From the NCBI GenBank assembly GCA_027923505.1, contig BROI01000019.1, positions 496,001-560,000 of the forward strand: a DNA stretch of 64,000 nucleotides, given 5' to 3'. Below are positions 42,201-52,777 of the stretch, piece by piece. The translations under genes were made by a program, and so were the position numbers. The number at the start of each line of letters is the position of its first letter. Position 1 is the stretch's first letter. This stretch comes from Mayamaea pseudoterrestris (Eukaryota; Bacillariophyta; Bacillariophyceae; Sellaphorales; Sellaphoraceae). The notes beneath the pieces were generated by a model. It was not told where the DNA came from. It worked only from the letters and a program-made list of their open reading frames with translations, and searched no databases.

Positions 42201-43184
42201 TCATATTTTGTTGCTGAGGTGTCATTTCTTGTATCAAGCGCTGACATGGACGTACTAATTGACTTTGATCAGAAGAAAGCTACAGATGTTGTTGAGATGT
42301 TTTATCAAGGCGATTCTCGGGATGTCTTGCTGAAACTTTTGTATGGCAAAGGTATAGAAGTTGATACACTTGAAGTATATGAGGGCGAGCTTGATGAGTC
42401 GAGTGGCTCTCCGGCACCAACTTCGTTTCCAACGAAAGACCCAGAACTCTCAACAGAACAGGAACCTGAAGCCACCGAGGCCACCGAGACCAAGTCGACA
42501 AACGCTGCCTTGTATGCAGGAGTCGTCAGTGGTGGTGTAATTCTCGTTGCTATCGGAGCTGTGATATATACGACACGAAACAGCGAAAGAAACTTCTTCA
42601 AAGACGCGCTCGAGTCTGTTTCCGACAGTTTGTACAATGACAGTCTCGGTGGCCCACCTGGTGGAAAACTTCTCCCGGTTTTGTCGCCTCGGGCAAGTGC
42701 GACGGCACGCACAGGCCGGTCGTCCATGGCAAGCAGTGAGACTCGAAGTCGGATCAAACCGGCTGCCATTACGCTTCGCAAAAAGGCAAAGGCAGCACAG
42801 GAATCTGCGGGCAGTGTAAGCACACTGGGTTCTATGCGACTTCATAAAAACGGCCAAGAAAGTCGATCACCACCGATCAATGAAAACGAGGCTGAGGACT
42901 ATGATCGACTCCACAGAATGGAGAATGGACCAGACCTAATTGCTTCGCGGGTTCTGACGTATCACGATCCTGATGTCCAAGGGGTAGTAAATAGCTACCC
43001 AGAGTTCGACATATATCACCAAGCCAATCCATACGCTGATACAGCATGGTCAGTGGATGGTTTAACTCTAGAAGATGAGAATGAGGTTGGAAGGCATCGA
43101 AGGTGGCAAGACGAATCAAGCGAGACTGGTATTTCGGGGCTTCCTGACCATCATAGTTCAACCAACGGCAGCACTAAATCATAA
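39279..43184 (+). CDS. Large RXL-bearing, mucin-like type I membrane protein
   Basis: Exons 39279-40977, 41080-41547 and 41620-43184 give 1243 residues; the frame is open upstream to 39132, but 39279 has a better start context. A signal peptide (MRFWAVAIVIACLLPASTSA) is followed by HRREL, an RXL processing motif known from diatom silica-wall proteins. Then come an Asn/Gly/Asp-rich tract, long Pro/Thr/Ser-rich segments suited to O-glycosylation, a Lys-rich SKGGKVGKDVKGSKGGRHGS stretch, and a folded extracellular domain (about residues 790-940). A membrane helix (AALYAGVVSGGVILVAIGAV) and a cytosolic tail of about 200 residues complete it. Wall or silica-vesicle function is inference from these traits. 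The next gene is tail to tail and built on a similar plan. Confidence 0.75.
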
Positions 43185-43291
43185 CGCCTCTATGTTACGT
43201 TGTTGTATATATTGTGAGTAAAACGATATCTAAAAATTACATTAAACACTTTAAAATGAGGTAAAATCGTGAACCGAGAAAGTGCATCGTT

Positions 43292-46027
43292 TTAAAACGA
43301 CGCTTGGGTCATGAGGTCGTCCGATGCATCGTTCGACGTTGCCGCGCCAATGGCTTTGTCATTTCGCGGCGTGTAGGGAGTTGGAAAGAAGTGTAGAAAC
43401 GAATCGTCATTAGGGTTGCCGTCTTCGTCCTCTGTATCTTCGTCTGCTTCTACCGTTTCGCGTCCCGGAAGAATGCCAAGGGTTTGCTTCTCCTTGTCTG
43501 TCAGTGTGCTGCTCGCGCGAACAATGCCGTTTGGAATCGCGGCCGTCACCTTGTTGTTCGCCGACAAGGTCATTGCGTAGTTACTCGTGATACCCGGTCC
43601 CATGAAGAGACTACTCTCATCGTCGCTCGATTCAGCAGGATAGTCCGGTGCCATTGCAATGCTACTAACTGTGCTCTCGTTCATCAAGTCATGTTGCAGG
43701 TTCCCCCCGCGCGCTCGTGGTGTCTCCATGGACATGTCATGCGACGACGATTCGGCAGACGAATCCGCTTCACTCGCTCCGGAAATTTCTTGCACCAGTG
43801 GCAGTCCCGATGCGAATTTGAGGCGGGTTTGGTCGACAATGGAGCTCTGGTCATCAGAGTCCTGTGAATATGCGTGGTGGATGCTCCACTGCTTCATTTC
43901 CTTGGCCAATTTGTGTTGAGTACCAGCCTCAAGTTGATGTTGATCAAGTCCGACAATGTTGACTTGCTCACGAGGTGCTCGCTCGCTCACCAACGATAAG
44001 TCGTCATCATCTTCATCGTCCTTGTCGTCGGAGAAAATAACCATTTGGTTGCGCGGGTCCATTGGTTTTGGTGGCGCCAAGAAGGAAACATCATTGGCAG
44101 CAAGCATCGACGCATCGGGTGCAATCCCATCTGCGACACTCCACATTCTCGATTCGACCGTTTGACTTTCATCGTCATCGTCGTCGCCGAGCACATTGGT
44201 GTTGTACATGAGTGAGGGTGCAATCGAGTAAGACTGATCGCCAATCATGCTATTGGACTCAATGTACGAGTAGCAGGAGGTGCCTTCGCTCACGGGGTAT
44301 CGTCCAGCTTGTGACTCATCGTCGTCGTCATCCGAATCCACCACTTTGGCCAGTTCCTTAACCGCCTTGGACGGAGACCCTCGCGGTGCTGCCGGCGGAA
44401 CCATGAAACCAGAAGGAGTCGTTGGAGCGCTTCCCTTTTCGGCGGCACCGCCCGATGACTCATCCGTTTGACTCGTCCTCGAGGGCGGAATCATGTTGTT
44501 TTCCTCATGAAATTCCTTGTCTTGACCGCGTCGACGCGCCTGGTTGCGACACAACAAGCAAGCGGCCAAGCAACAACCCAAGAAACCGGTACCGCCAATG
44601 ACAATGATGCAAATCCAAAAAATGTTCCATTCAAAGGGAAGAATCATCGAGTCGTCAGTGTTACTGCTTGTGGAAGCCTTGTCACTTCCAGCGACAAACT
44701 TGTCATCGTCAAGCTCCTCTCGCACCGCCGATGAAAAGCCCACATAGACTTGAAAGGTTGCCTGTAACACTAAATCATTGGCCGCCTGCAGTCGCTCCAT
44801 GAATCGCTGCAGGGCAGCGCCGTGCATGGCGCGAGCAACCATGCTGGGAATGGCTTGACGCAAGTCTGCATCAACGGCGGCATCAAACACTACGTGCCCA
44901 TGAATGGCTTCGGTGATGGTCCACACTGGTTGCTCGTATTCGGATCGCACGCCCGTGACGGATCCGGTAATGGCTTGAATGCGGGCAGTGGTATTATTTA
45001 AAGACTTGGCTGCGTTTTGCTTGTTCATGATGAGCAGCATGACGTTTAGTTCCGTGAGCAAATGCTCCTCCGTCAATTGCAGTAGCTCGGATCGATCAAA
45101 GGAGATGCTTTCTTGTTGCTGCAATTGTCGTCGTCGTCGAAGGTTGCGACCATTTCCAGAACTTGTTTCATCAAGAGTCAATAGAGTGAGCAGAAAGCTT
45201 TCAATTTCAACCTTGTCGATGTCACCAGAATCGTCGTCCACTGCAGGATCATTTTCGTCATCAGTTTGATTCGTCAATGAAGGAGGAGGCGGCAGTAGCG
45301 GAGGCTCCGTACTGTTGGTTTCCTGTGACTCGGTAGCATTGGCAAACGTCGGATTGCTCGTCGAGTCACTTGGTAGCGTCGGCTCAAGTGTTGGCAATAT
45401 GGTAGGCACCAAGGTCATAGCCTGCGTCAAGGGAATTGTAGGAGCCAGGGAAGGCGTGGAAGGAACGGCCGTCGGCTGAAACTCTCCGTAAAGCATTTCC
45501 CACCAAAGGCAAGGCTCGAGCGTGTCTGCATATGGAGGAAGAAGAGGAAAGAAAATGAGAGTTGAAGCTTTCAATATCGCGATTGCAAATTCCTCGTTCT
45601 CTGCTGCTTGCATAGCTTCACTTCTTTAGCAGTCTCTAACAAGCAAAAGCCCATTTTACGTACCAGAAATTGAATCCGTTTGATCCGGTTCAATCTGAAT
45701 TCCTTGGCAAAGCTTTGGTCGAGCCTTCTCCTCGAGCGCCCCCAGCACCCACCGACACGTATCAAGGTCGCACTTGACCGAGTCATCGTCATTGGCATCA
45801 ACGAGACTTGGATCATTGCAATGATAGATGGAATCCTTGGGACATTTCGTTTGTAAACGTCGGTGCGTCACAGACGATGAGGAAAACGACAGGAATCTCC
45901 GAAAAGGATTCGTCACGGAAACAGCAGCGTTACTTTCGTCATTGGCGTAAGAAAAGCTACTACCGCATTGTAACGCCGCTAGCGCAAGGAGCGCCATGGC
46001 CATGGTCCGAAGCAAGCTCATCATCAT
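43292..46027 (-). CDS. RXL-bearing type I membrane protein with acidic cytosolic tail
   Basis: Exon 1 is 46027-45664 and exon 2 is 45525-43292 (138-bp GTACGT...GCAG intron), giving 865 residues. A signal peptide (MMMSLLRTMAMALLALAALQ) is followed by THRRLQ, an RXL motif, and a Cys-rich segment (CPKDSIYHC, KCDLDTCRW, CLWWEMLYGEF). Next are a Pro/Thr-rich linker, a folded domain (about residues 280-470) with N-glycosylation sites, and a membrane helix (FWICIIVIGGTGFLGCCLAA). The roughly 340-residue tail is rich in Asp, Ser and Glu. The plan (signal peptide, RXL, Pro/Thr linker, juxtamembrane domain, helix, long tail) parallels the tail-to-tail neighbour, though sequences differ. The exact family is not recognised. 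Confidence 0.75.
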
Positions 46028-46999
46028 GGTTGTTTGCTGCTGCTATTGTAGAGAGAAAAAGAGTCAAAATGCTGTTGCCTTGCTGAAACAGCCTGGCACA
46101 TGCAAGAATGCCGTGTCGTTGGCTTGGAAGCGGCGGTTTGTGTCGGCGGCACAAGCACTTGGATCGTGCCAGCTCCCTTCCGATCGATTGAGAGAATTAG
46201 CCATTCAACGAAAAGAGTTGGAGTTTTGTTTGGTGCAATGAAGCATTATGGAAAGCGTGCTGGCTCCAACGGCAACGCAGGGCGGGCTTCCATTGTGGTT
46301 ACTCCACAAAGATTTCAAGGGTTAGCTAACAGTAAAATATGTGCTTCTTTCCAACTTTATTTTATTCCATGGCGCATGTAGAGTCGAAAAGAAAGCTCTT
46401 GGTAAAGAACAACACCATGTATAAGAAATCTCATTGATAATTGCGTAAGCGTTTTTATCTAGCAAGGATATTTCATGCGAGCCAAGCCCGAAAGTGTCGA
46501 AAGTCATGCTTGGGGATGCGTTGCACGATGGGCCAATGAGCGATGAAGCGAAAACAAGCCGCAACAGTACTCCTCGCACGATGAGATAAAAAGTTTGAAT
46601 TGCAAAACTGAATCTAACTTTGAGAGTTGTGGAGTAAAACGGAATGCACAACTTAGCTCAGCCAGGATTGCTAATGTATTCAAATGATATTGAATGCGGG
46701 CATGTCGTTCGCATGGGCTAACATAGAGCTGGACAGCTACTAGTCAAAGCGCTGAGAGGAGATGAGTCCAGGAGTAATTGAGAGAAGCACGACGCGGCGA
46801 CCTTTCGTAGATCGACAAGCACGGAATCGGTCGCGGGCCTGTAGCCTGATGGCAACTATCGCAGCTGAACTACGGTAGCACAGATTTTGATTGGTAAATT
46901 GAGGTAGTATCATAGTCTCTTAATAGATATCGAATGGTGCTCAGCGCTATAGGCGAGTCGAGTTAGCATTGCGAAAGGCTTGACGGCTTGATCAATCAT
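46028..46999. other. Intergenic, no gene seen
   Basis: Nearly 1 kb, the longest gene-free stretch of the right half. Short open frames (e.g. 46100-46381) lack family match, signal or codon regularity. Expected to hold the promoter of the RXL protein gene and the 3' UTR of VMA21; the rest is unexplained. Confidence 0.45.
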
Positions 47000-47437
47000 T
47001 CAATCCACTCGTTGCTTGAATATTCCAACTCGTGGTCCAGCATCGTCAAATCGCTTGGTTGTATCTGTTTCACCTTGGTCTTCCACAAATGCCGAATAGC
47101 AGTAGACTGCAATGATAAAATTTGTCATGAGAATGGCTGCTCCGCCGGCCCAAACGTCGGGCGACTCCTTGTGTTGACAATAGTGCAATGCTATTAGAAA
47201 GGTAACGACAGGAAACACAACCATGCAGCCAGTTGCAAGCGCCAGTTTAACGCCCACTTGTCGATTCTGAGGGTCGAGTAGTCTGTATGAATGTGGCAAG
47301 CGAGTGAGAGATGTTGTTCGTTGAAGAAGCCGTCGATCCGTCGATGATGCACAATCAATGATGGCAGGGCAAGCCCAATGCTTAATTCGACAGCCTGTTT
47401 CATTTCGCATACAAGCCACTCACGCTGAGAAGCCCAT
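47000..47437 (-). CDS. VMA21: VMA21, V-ATPase assembly factor
   Basis: A 14-nt first coding exon (47437-47424, MGFSA) and a second exon (47282-47000), split by a 141-bp intron (GTGAGT...ACAG), give 98 residues. The body has the VMA21 plan: LLDPQNRQVGVKLALATGCM leading into a first membrane helix, a short loop, and a second helix AILMTNFIIAVYCYSAFVED. VMA21 resides in the ER and chaperones assembly of the Vo sector of the vacuolar proton pump. A long reading frame through the intron is possible but its N-terminus looks unlike the family. The acidic/basic C-terminal tail lacks an obvious KKxx retrieval motif, present in yeast. Confidence 0.8.
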
Positions 47438-47788
47438 CTTGATGCAAATGGATTAGCGTTATTCTGCACTCCTCCGGAGGTTGACGTTAGCGACGATGAT
47501 TTGAACGATGGTCGCATCATCAGTGCGCCATGGTCGTTTTGTTGGTTTCGCTGGTCATACTCTGTGGCGATCGATGTTGCAACCTTGACAATGAAAAGAT
47601 TCGTAAGTGGATCGCCTCTGAGTATTCTTGAACCGGTACGACACGTCTTACTGGTATTGGCAACGCTCGCTGCATGCGCATTGCAACCATTTTCGCTTGG
47701 CTCCAGTCAGCAACGAGAGCTAACAAGAGATAAATTGATCTCCATTACCATTCATTACTTAACAAGCTTCTGATTAAACGCGCACGAC
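47438..47788. promoter_or_regulatory. Divergent intergenic region
   Basis: 351 bp between VMA21 and the next + strand gene. Open frames in both directions continue from the flanking genes but none is supported as coding. Confidence 0.35.
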
Positions 47789-48682
47789 ATGCCGCCGGCA
47801 GCCAAGAAGCAACGCAAGTGGACGTCGGAACCGTCGCGTCGCAGCGAACGCCTTCGAAAACCTGGCGACCGTCCAGTTGACGTTCCGAAACGAATTCGCA
47901 TGACCTTGCTTTGTCTCAATCGTAGTTTGCAAGAACCAGGATTGACACGCTTGGTGAAAGAGTACTATGATGGCCTATTGATGGATGATGTTGTAGAGCG
48001 TGCCACGGTCGTATTGGACGAGCTATGGGCAGCGGCGGATCAACCGACCGTTCGCAATGAAGCTGTGCCGTCATTGATTGACGAAATTATTGGCGACGTG
48101 CATTACTACGCTGACAATGCGGAATTCATGTACTTTGCAATGTCTACCATCTCCGTGGGTATGATGGACCGGAGCTGTCATGATTCCATAGTACAAGCCT
48201 TTGCGACGCGGTTGTTTGACGTTTTTCTGCACTCCACCCAGAAATACATGCATAAACTTGGAGCATACTTTGTATACTTTGTGGAAGTATGTTTGAGAGG
48301 ATCGCGATTTGACTCGGTGCGACAGGATGGATTTGAACTTCATGAAGAATTGCTTCAGCATATCCTTGACTCGGGCGCTGTCAATCTTCTCCAACAAATG
48401 ACACATGAACACTTATATGGATTATCATTTAAACAAAATAAACGAGAGGCTGGGACACTACTGATCATGGCTCGAGGTAATTTGATTAAGGTGGCGGATG
48501 AATGCGCGGTGCATCCGAGACGAAACATTTCGATTCCTCAGTTGCAAGCTCGCATTGATTCTATGTATGCCGAAATTGAAGCACTTCGGCGGCGCGATTT
48601 TAATGCAGAAGTAGACGATGATTTGGATGATGATGATGATGATGATGATTCGGAATTGTCGGACGAGGAAGATGACGAGTAA
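47789..48682 (+). CDS. Hypothetical helical protein with acidic tail
   Basis: 297 residues, one exon. The N-terminus is strongly basic (AAKKQRKWTSEPSRRSERLR), a plausible nuclear localisation signal. The central 200 residues look all-helical, with alternating hydrophobic positions as in ARM/HEAT-like proteins (EFMYFAMSTISVGMMDRSCH, LGAYFVYFVEVCLRGSRFD). The C-terminus is a run of Asp and Glu encoded by GAT repeats. The family is not recognised. A nuclear or chromatin-linked role would fit the charged ends, but this is inference. Confidence 0.75.
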   Translation: MPPAAKKQRKWTSEPSRRSERLRKPGDRPVDVPKRIRMTLLCLNRSLQEPGLTRLVKEYYDGLLMDDVVERATVVLDELWAAADQPTVRNEAVPSLIDEIIGDVHYYADNAEFMYFAMSTISVGMMDRSCHDSIVQAFATRLFDVFLHSTQKYMHKLGAYFVYFVEVCLRGSRFDSVRQDGFELHEELLQHILDSGAVNLLQQMTHEHLYGLSFKQNKREAGTLLIMARGNLIKVADECAVHPRRNISIPQLQARIDSMYAEIEALRRRDFNAEVDDDLDDDDDDDDSELSDEEDDE

Positions 48683-48836
48683 TGCAGCTTTGGGCTTGAT
48701 GGACTTTTGGATGCATTTTCTCGATGGACGAGTAAAGATCAGGCCTACGTAGATCTATCGGTAGTATCTAATATTGCGTGTATCTGTACGTGACTACAAA
48801 ACTCCTTGCTGGGCCTGTAAATCAAGGCTACTTTAC

Positions 48837-50296
48837 TCATAGTCCCTTCTTGGAACCGTCGTAAGTAAACTTCTTGATCGACAGAGGCTTCTTTCCAAGA
48901 GCATCAAAGCGTGACTTAGCTACTGCTTGTTGCTGCAACGACCTACAAAAATACATATGTGACGATGAACTTGGCTAGGTTTCTAACATGTGACACAACG
49001 TGTAGCGCTTCACTTTAAAACAATTTATCTCTCAAACCTTTAAACACCGTCCATCCAACCATGTTACCACTGTCGCGTGGCTAATTACCCAAGTGCCTTT
49101 GGCAAATGACTGGCTTCCAAGGCGCACACGTAGGAAAGAACACAGAGGCCTTTTTCTGGAGCTGTAGAAGAAACAGATTTACCAAACGTTCGACTGGACT
49201 TGTTTGGAGTACCTTGCTTGCCAGACAATAATTGGTTGAGTTTTAGTGGCGCCGGTACATTCTCCTTGTCGTTCTTTGTTGCATCAGTCATTACACCATC
49301 TTGCTGCTTCTTGGGACCACGCTGCAACGGCTGCTCGACTTGTGAATCGTCATCGCTGCTTTCGCTCACTTGACTTGCAGTAGCAGTGTCCAGTTGCTGC
49401 ACTTGCTTGGATACTCCAATAACCGTCATGAATTCAACCTTGTCGAGCAGCTCCTTTTGCTGCCCCTTCAACGCGTTGCGCAAGTAGGCTCGCCGCTGCT
49501 CGCAAACCCATCGACGCAATTCTTCATTGGGCGGCGCATCAAGGTCACCCTTTTCGACATACAAGCAAAACTCTTGGTAGTGCTCCATCCACTTGTCTTT
49601 GCGACACTTGAGTTGATCAGTAATAGCATTCCAAGTGAATCCAAGCTTATCGAGCAGATCTTTGCGACCCTTTGGCAGTCCGCCTGTTGACTGCAAGTAG
49701 CGCTGCCGCTGCACCCATTCGCCAAGCGATCGATCAATCTTGTAGCGCTGCGGAACGCGCGTATGGCCAAACTGCTTTTGAAAGTCGACCAAACGCAGAT
49801 ACTTGATCATCCAAGCCGACATTGGGGCTCGGTTGCCATTGCTATTGCAGGCTTCTTCAAGGGCTTCATCGTTAGTCCTTCGCTTGTTCTGCAAGCGCCA
49901 CTCGAAACCAAGTCGATCCAACCATGCGCGCTTGACGTTGCTTGAATCGGCATGCGCCAGCAACTGACGCTGCGTCTTGACCCAGTTGATGAGCTTTGGA
50001 CTGAAAATTGTAGCGTCTTCAGTATCAGGATTAGTAATGGCCGGATTCTTTCGCTGCTGCTTCTTGATGCTGCTGCAACATGTTGGAACGTTGGTGGTTC
50101 CGTATTGCTGGTGAAAGGCTTCCAGCTCGCGATACATTTGGATCCATTGCTGCGGAGGGAGCGTGTTGGATGCAGAAAGAGTCGATGAAGACGTAGTGGT
50201 AGGATTGTTCATGCCCATGGTAGACAAAATCATGCTGTTGTGTGACTCGCTGGACAACAAGTTTGTGACGGCGAGGAAGGCAATCACGTTCGACAA
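48837..50296 (-). CDS. Helicase-associated (HA) domain repeat protein
   Basis: Exon 1 is 50296-49089 and exon 2 is 48942-48837 (146-bp GTAATT...GTAG intron), giving 437 residues. The second exon adds SLQQQAVAKSRFDALGKKPL...SKKGL; stopping in exon 1 would lose this basic tail. Three HA-type domains are visible: WIQMYRELEAFHQQYGTTNV..., KYLRLVDFQKQFGHTRVPQR with LGEWVQRQRYL, and KWMEHYQEFCLYVEKGD with LRRWVCEQRRAYL. Each has the W...Y..L..F...G...VP...W...QR pattern. HA domains are expanded in diatoms and may bind nucleic acid; no helicase core is present. A later Met (MGMNNP, near 50218) may be the true start. Confidence 0.82.
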
Positions 50297-50429
50297 CGAT
50301 GTAACGGTGAATGGAAACGGATCGAAGGAACGGACGAAACAAGCGGATCAAGATACCATTCCCTATATGTATTAACGCGCGTATAGTTTTGAGTACCGCA
50401 CAGCTCGGCTTGCGTGCGCATTCAAATGT

Positions 50430-50460
50430 GAACGCGTTCGCAAAAAGCGTCGCGACGCTT
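50430..50460. promoter_or_regulatory. Twin CG-rich palindromes (ACGCGT and TCGCGA cores)
   Basis: A 10-bp palindrome GAACGCGTTC (50430-50439) sits next to a perfect 16-bp palindrome AAGCGTCGCGACGCTT (50445-50460), about 135-165 bp upstream of the HA gene start. ACGCGT is the core of the fungal MCB cell-cycle box; any role here is inference. Confidence 0.35.
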
Positions 50461-50785
50461 CGTGATCCATATATAGCAAAGCAACGGCAATGTCGATTTA
50501 CTTTATTTCCCCTGGGTTGTGCTTGACGAGAAAAGGAAAGTGCAGTGGTGAAGCCATATCTACGACTCGATACACTTGCTATGGAAGTGAGCGAGACGAA
50601 AACCTTCTGTCCCAACCTACTTCCAAAGTACGTAGTTATCTAACATTCAGTCTTTCAAGTAACTAAAGAATTTTGAAAACAATTGACATAGTGGCTTGAC
50701 TCAAATAAAAGTAAAAAACATTTTTATCTACACGTCCAAACGGTATATGCTAGGGTAGCAGTAGTCATTCATGTCTCCGTGAACC
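50461..50785. other. Intergenic, no gene seen
   Basis: 325 bp upstream of the HA gene and downstream of the thioredoxin-domain gene. No convincing open frame; a T-rich AT tract near 50700-50730 may be 3' UTR. Confidence 0.4.
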
Positions 50786-52564
50786 TTACCTTCGACCATC
50801 GGCAACAAACTTGCGCTTGATGAATGTAAACAGTTCGTTTTCAGAGCGACCTTCCTTGGACTTGTCATAGTCAACGACTGTCCCACGATCGTACCAGCGA
50901 AGAGTGGCAAGATCCGACACTCCTTGCTCCAAACAGAATTTCACGTTTTCGAAATCCAAACAGTCAACCGCGGCAATGACGACCGGCATGCTGCTCTGCG
51001 CAACATGCTCTCCGAGCTTCTTCCAAGTCGGAATGGGATGGAACGAGCACCATTTGCACCAATGAATGAAGAAATTGACAAAGACTGGTTGGTCGCCGTT
51101 AATCACACTTTCGAAAGTGCTTCGAGTCAAGTATTGAATCGAATCAATGTGCCCCGTCTGCTCATTCTGTCCATCGTCATCAGAAGATGGCTGTGTCTCC
51201 ACCTTACCACTTTTCCGCTCCCTTTTGCGTCGCTTCTTCTGCTTCCTTTTGTGTTTCGGCTTGCGTGACATGACTGGAGTTAGATCAGGCTGCGCAGCAA
51301 TGAGTGATTTGGCCGGTTCAATGACCAAGGTTTGAATCGACGCCGAAGAAATCGCCACAGGAATATCCGGTTTCATTGCTCGTGGAATCTGCAACAGTCC
51401 AGTCCTTTCGTCGCTCGAGACACTTTGGGCTAACGCGTCAGGCTTTGACATTATTGCTTTCGATAGTTTGGGTGCCTTGAATGAAATTGTTGGTTTCATT
51501 ACGGCAAGCATTTGGGACTCCATTCGACGCCGACGCGGCGGCTGCTGCTGCTGCTGCTGCAAGCCAGCTGCACCTACCGTGCTGGAGCCCATGCTCGTCC
51601 GGCGAGGCGAGTAAATTGGCTCAAGCGCCGCCCTCGTTTTTGAACTTACAAGCTCGGTGCGATTGAAACGTCTGCTGCGGATGCTGGCGAATGCATTTTT
51701 CTTGTCGACGACCAGCAAGCCAGATTTCTCAAACCGCGAAGGCTTCAAACTTGCATTACTCTTGACAAAGGCAAAGGATCGAGATCGCGTAAAAATTCCA
51801 TTTATCGTTTGGTTGCTTAGCTGGCGGTGCCCCTGGCGTTCGATCAGGCGAACTACAAGATCTTTGGAGTCGAGCTTCGCATCAGCAGCCTCTTCCAGCA
51901 AGTGTCCATACTCCATCAATCTTAGCGTCGGAAGCGCTTGTACCATTTGCTTTCGACAAAACGAATTCTCCGAACAGTCGACAATTGCAACTTGGCTGTC
52001 TGATGAAATGCCCGAAGACACTTTATTCAAAAGCAGCTTCTCATCACGCGATGCATAGACAAGCAGTACCTTCTCGTTAATGCTTGTTAAGTTCTGAAAC
52101 GACTTATCGTCTAGAACAGTGTAGCTCTTGTTTACTTTCAATGGAGTCGAACTAGGCGTGATTGGCACCATGACGGCAAGCGCCTTGCTCTCATGCTGAA
52201 GATCCAAATCATACGGCCCGGGGAACGCCGCCTTGAGAAAGAGACACGACGAAATCAAAGCAAACCAGATGCAGCCATAGACCATGACCCTCATTGCGCT
52301 GTCATGTCGAGGAACTGCATTGGAGCTGACATTCTTGAAGAAAATTGCGTCGTCGCTGTCATCGACGATATCTTGCGTAGCTTCGTCAATCTTGACTTGC
52401 ACAAACTCATCCTCGTCGTCTCCATCCAAGCCAACAAAGACTGCTTCCTCCTCAAAGACTCCAATCGTTGTCATGGCGAGATAGTAGTCGTCGAGATTGA
52501 CGAGACACTTTGACTGGGACGCACCTTGGCGGAACTTCGGCTTGGCAGATCTGGCATCGAACAT
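50786..52564 (-). CDS. Membrane-anchored protein with one degenerate and one active-type thioredoxin domain
   Basis: 592 residues from the Met at 52564; the frame is open to 52717 but the extension spans a likely promoter. An acidic cytosolic N-terminus, one membrane helix (VMVYGCIWFALISSCLFLKA), a first thioredoxin-like domain without CxxC (YTVLDDKSFQNLTS...VLLVYASRDEK), and a long disordered linker with a CAG-coded Gln run and a Lys/Arg-rich patch (KPKHKRKQKKRRKRERKSGK). A C-terminal thioredoxin domain has the site HWCKWCSFHP (CxxC) and VVIAAVDCLD. The two domains recall protein disulfide isomerases, but the long basic linker and missing ER-retention signal are atypical. A GTAAGG at the stop codon leaves room for an unseen short 3' exon. 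Confidence 0.75.
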   Translation of the reverse strand: MFDARSAKPKFRQGASQSKCLVNLDDYYLAMTTIGVFEEEAVFVGLDGDDEDEFVQVKIDEATQDIVDDSDDAIFFKNVSSNAVPRHDSAMRVMVYGCIWFALISSCLFLKAAFPGPYDLDLQHESKALAVMVPITPSSTPLKVNKSYTVLDDKSFQNLTSINEKVLLVYASRDEKLLLNKVSSGISSDSQVAIVDCSENSFCRKQMVQALPTLRLMEYGHLLEEAADAKLDSKDLVVRLIERQGHRQLSNQTINGIFTRSRSFAFVKSNASLKPSRFEKSGLLVVDKKNAFASIRSRRFNRTELVSSKTRAALEPIYSPRRTSMGSSTVGAAGLQQQQQQPPRRRRMESQMLAVMKPTISFKAPKLSKAIMSKPDALAQSVSSDERTGLLQIPRAMKPDIPVAISSASIQTLVIEPAKSLIAAQPDLTPVMSRKPKHKRKQKKRRKRERKSGKVETQPSSDDDGQNEQTGHIDSIQYLTRSTFESVINGDQPVFVNFFIHWCKWCSFHPIPTWKKLGEHVAQSSMPVVIAAVDCLDFENVKFCLEQGVSDLATLRWYDRGTVVDYDKSKEGRSENELFTFIKRKFVADGRR

Positions 52565-52626
52565 GTCATCGTGCAAGAGGAAGCACGAATGCGCGCGCGT
52601 TCGCTCCGACGTCAATCGCGCCTCTG

Positions 52627-52634
52627 TGACGTCA
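52627..52634. promoter_or_regulatory. TGACGTCA palindrome (CRE-like)
   Basis: A perfect CRE palindrome 63 bp upstream of the chosen start of the thioredoxin-domain gene on the reverse strand, a typical promoter distance. It would lie inside the coding frame if the upstream Met at 52717 were used. Confidence 0.4.
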
Positions 52635-52777
52635 TTTGAATAACCAGTCCGACACGAATATTTTTTTTGTGACAAGCTCGACCATGCGCGAGAAACATTC
52701 ATTTCTGGTGGGATCAAATTATCAACATCGCAACAACGACTTGCAGCAGTGTATCACAGAGCAACTAGCTGTCAAAA

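Noticed and set aside
46100-46381. 93-codon forward frame in the large intergenic gap
   Set aside because: Composition is not protein-like and no homology was recognised.
47501-47773. 90-codon forward frame next to VMA21
   Set aside because: It lies in the promoter region between divergent genes and has no family match.
50031-50615. 194-codon reverse-strand frame overlapping the HA gene 5' end
   Set aside because: Shadow of the HA gene in another frame plus promoter sequence.
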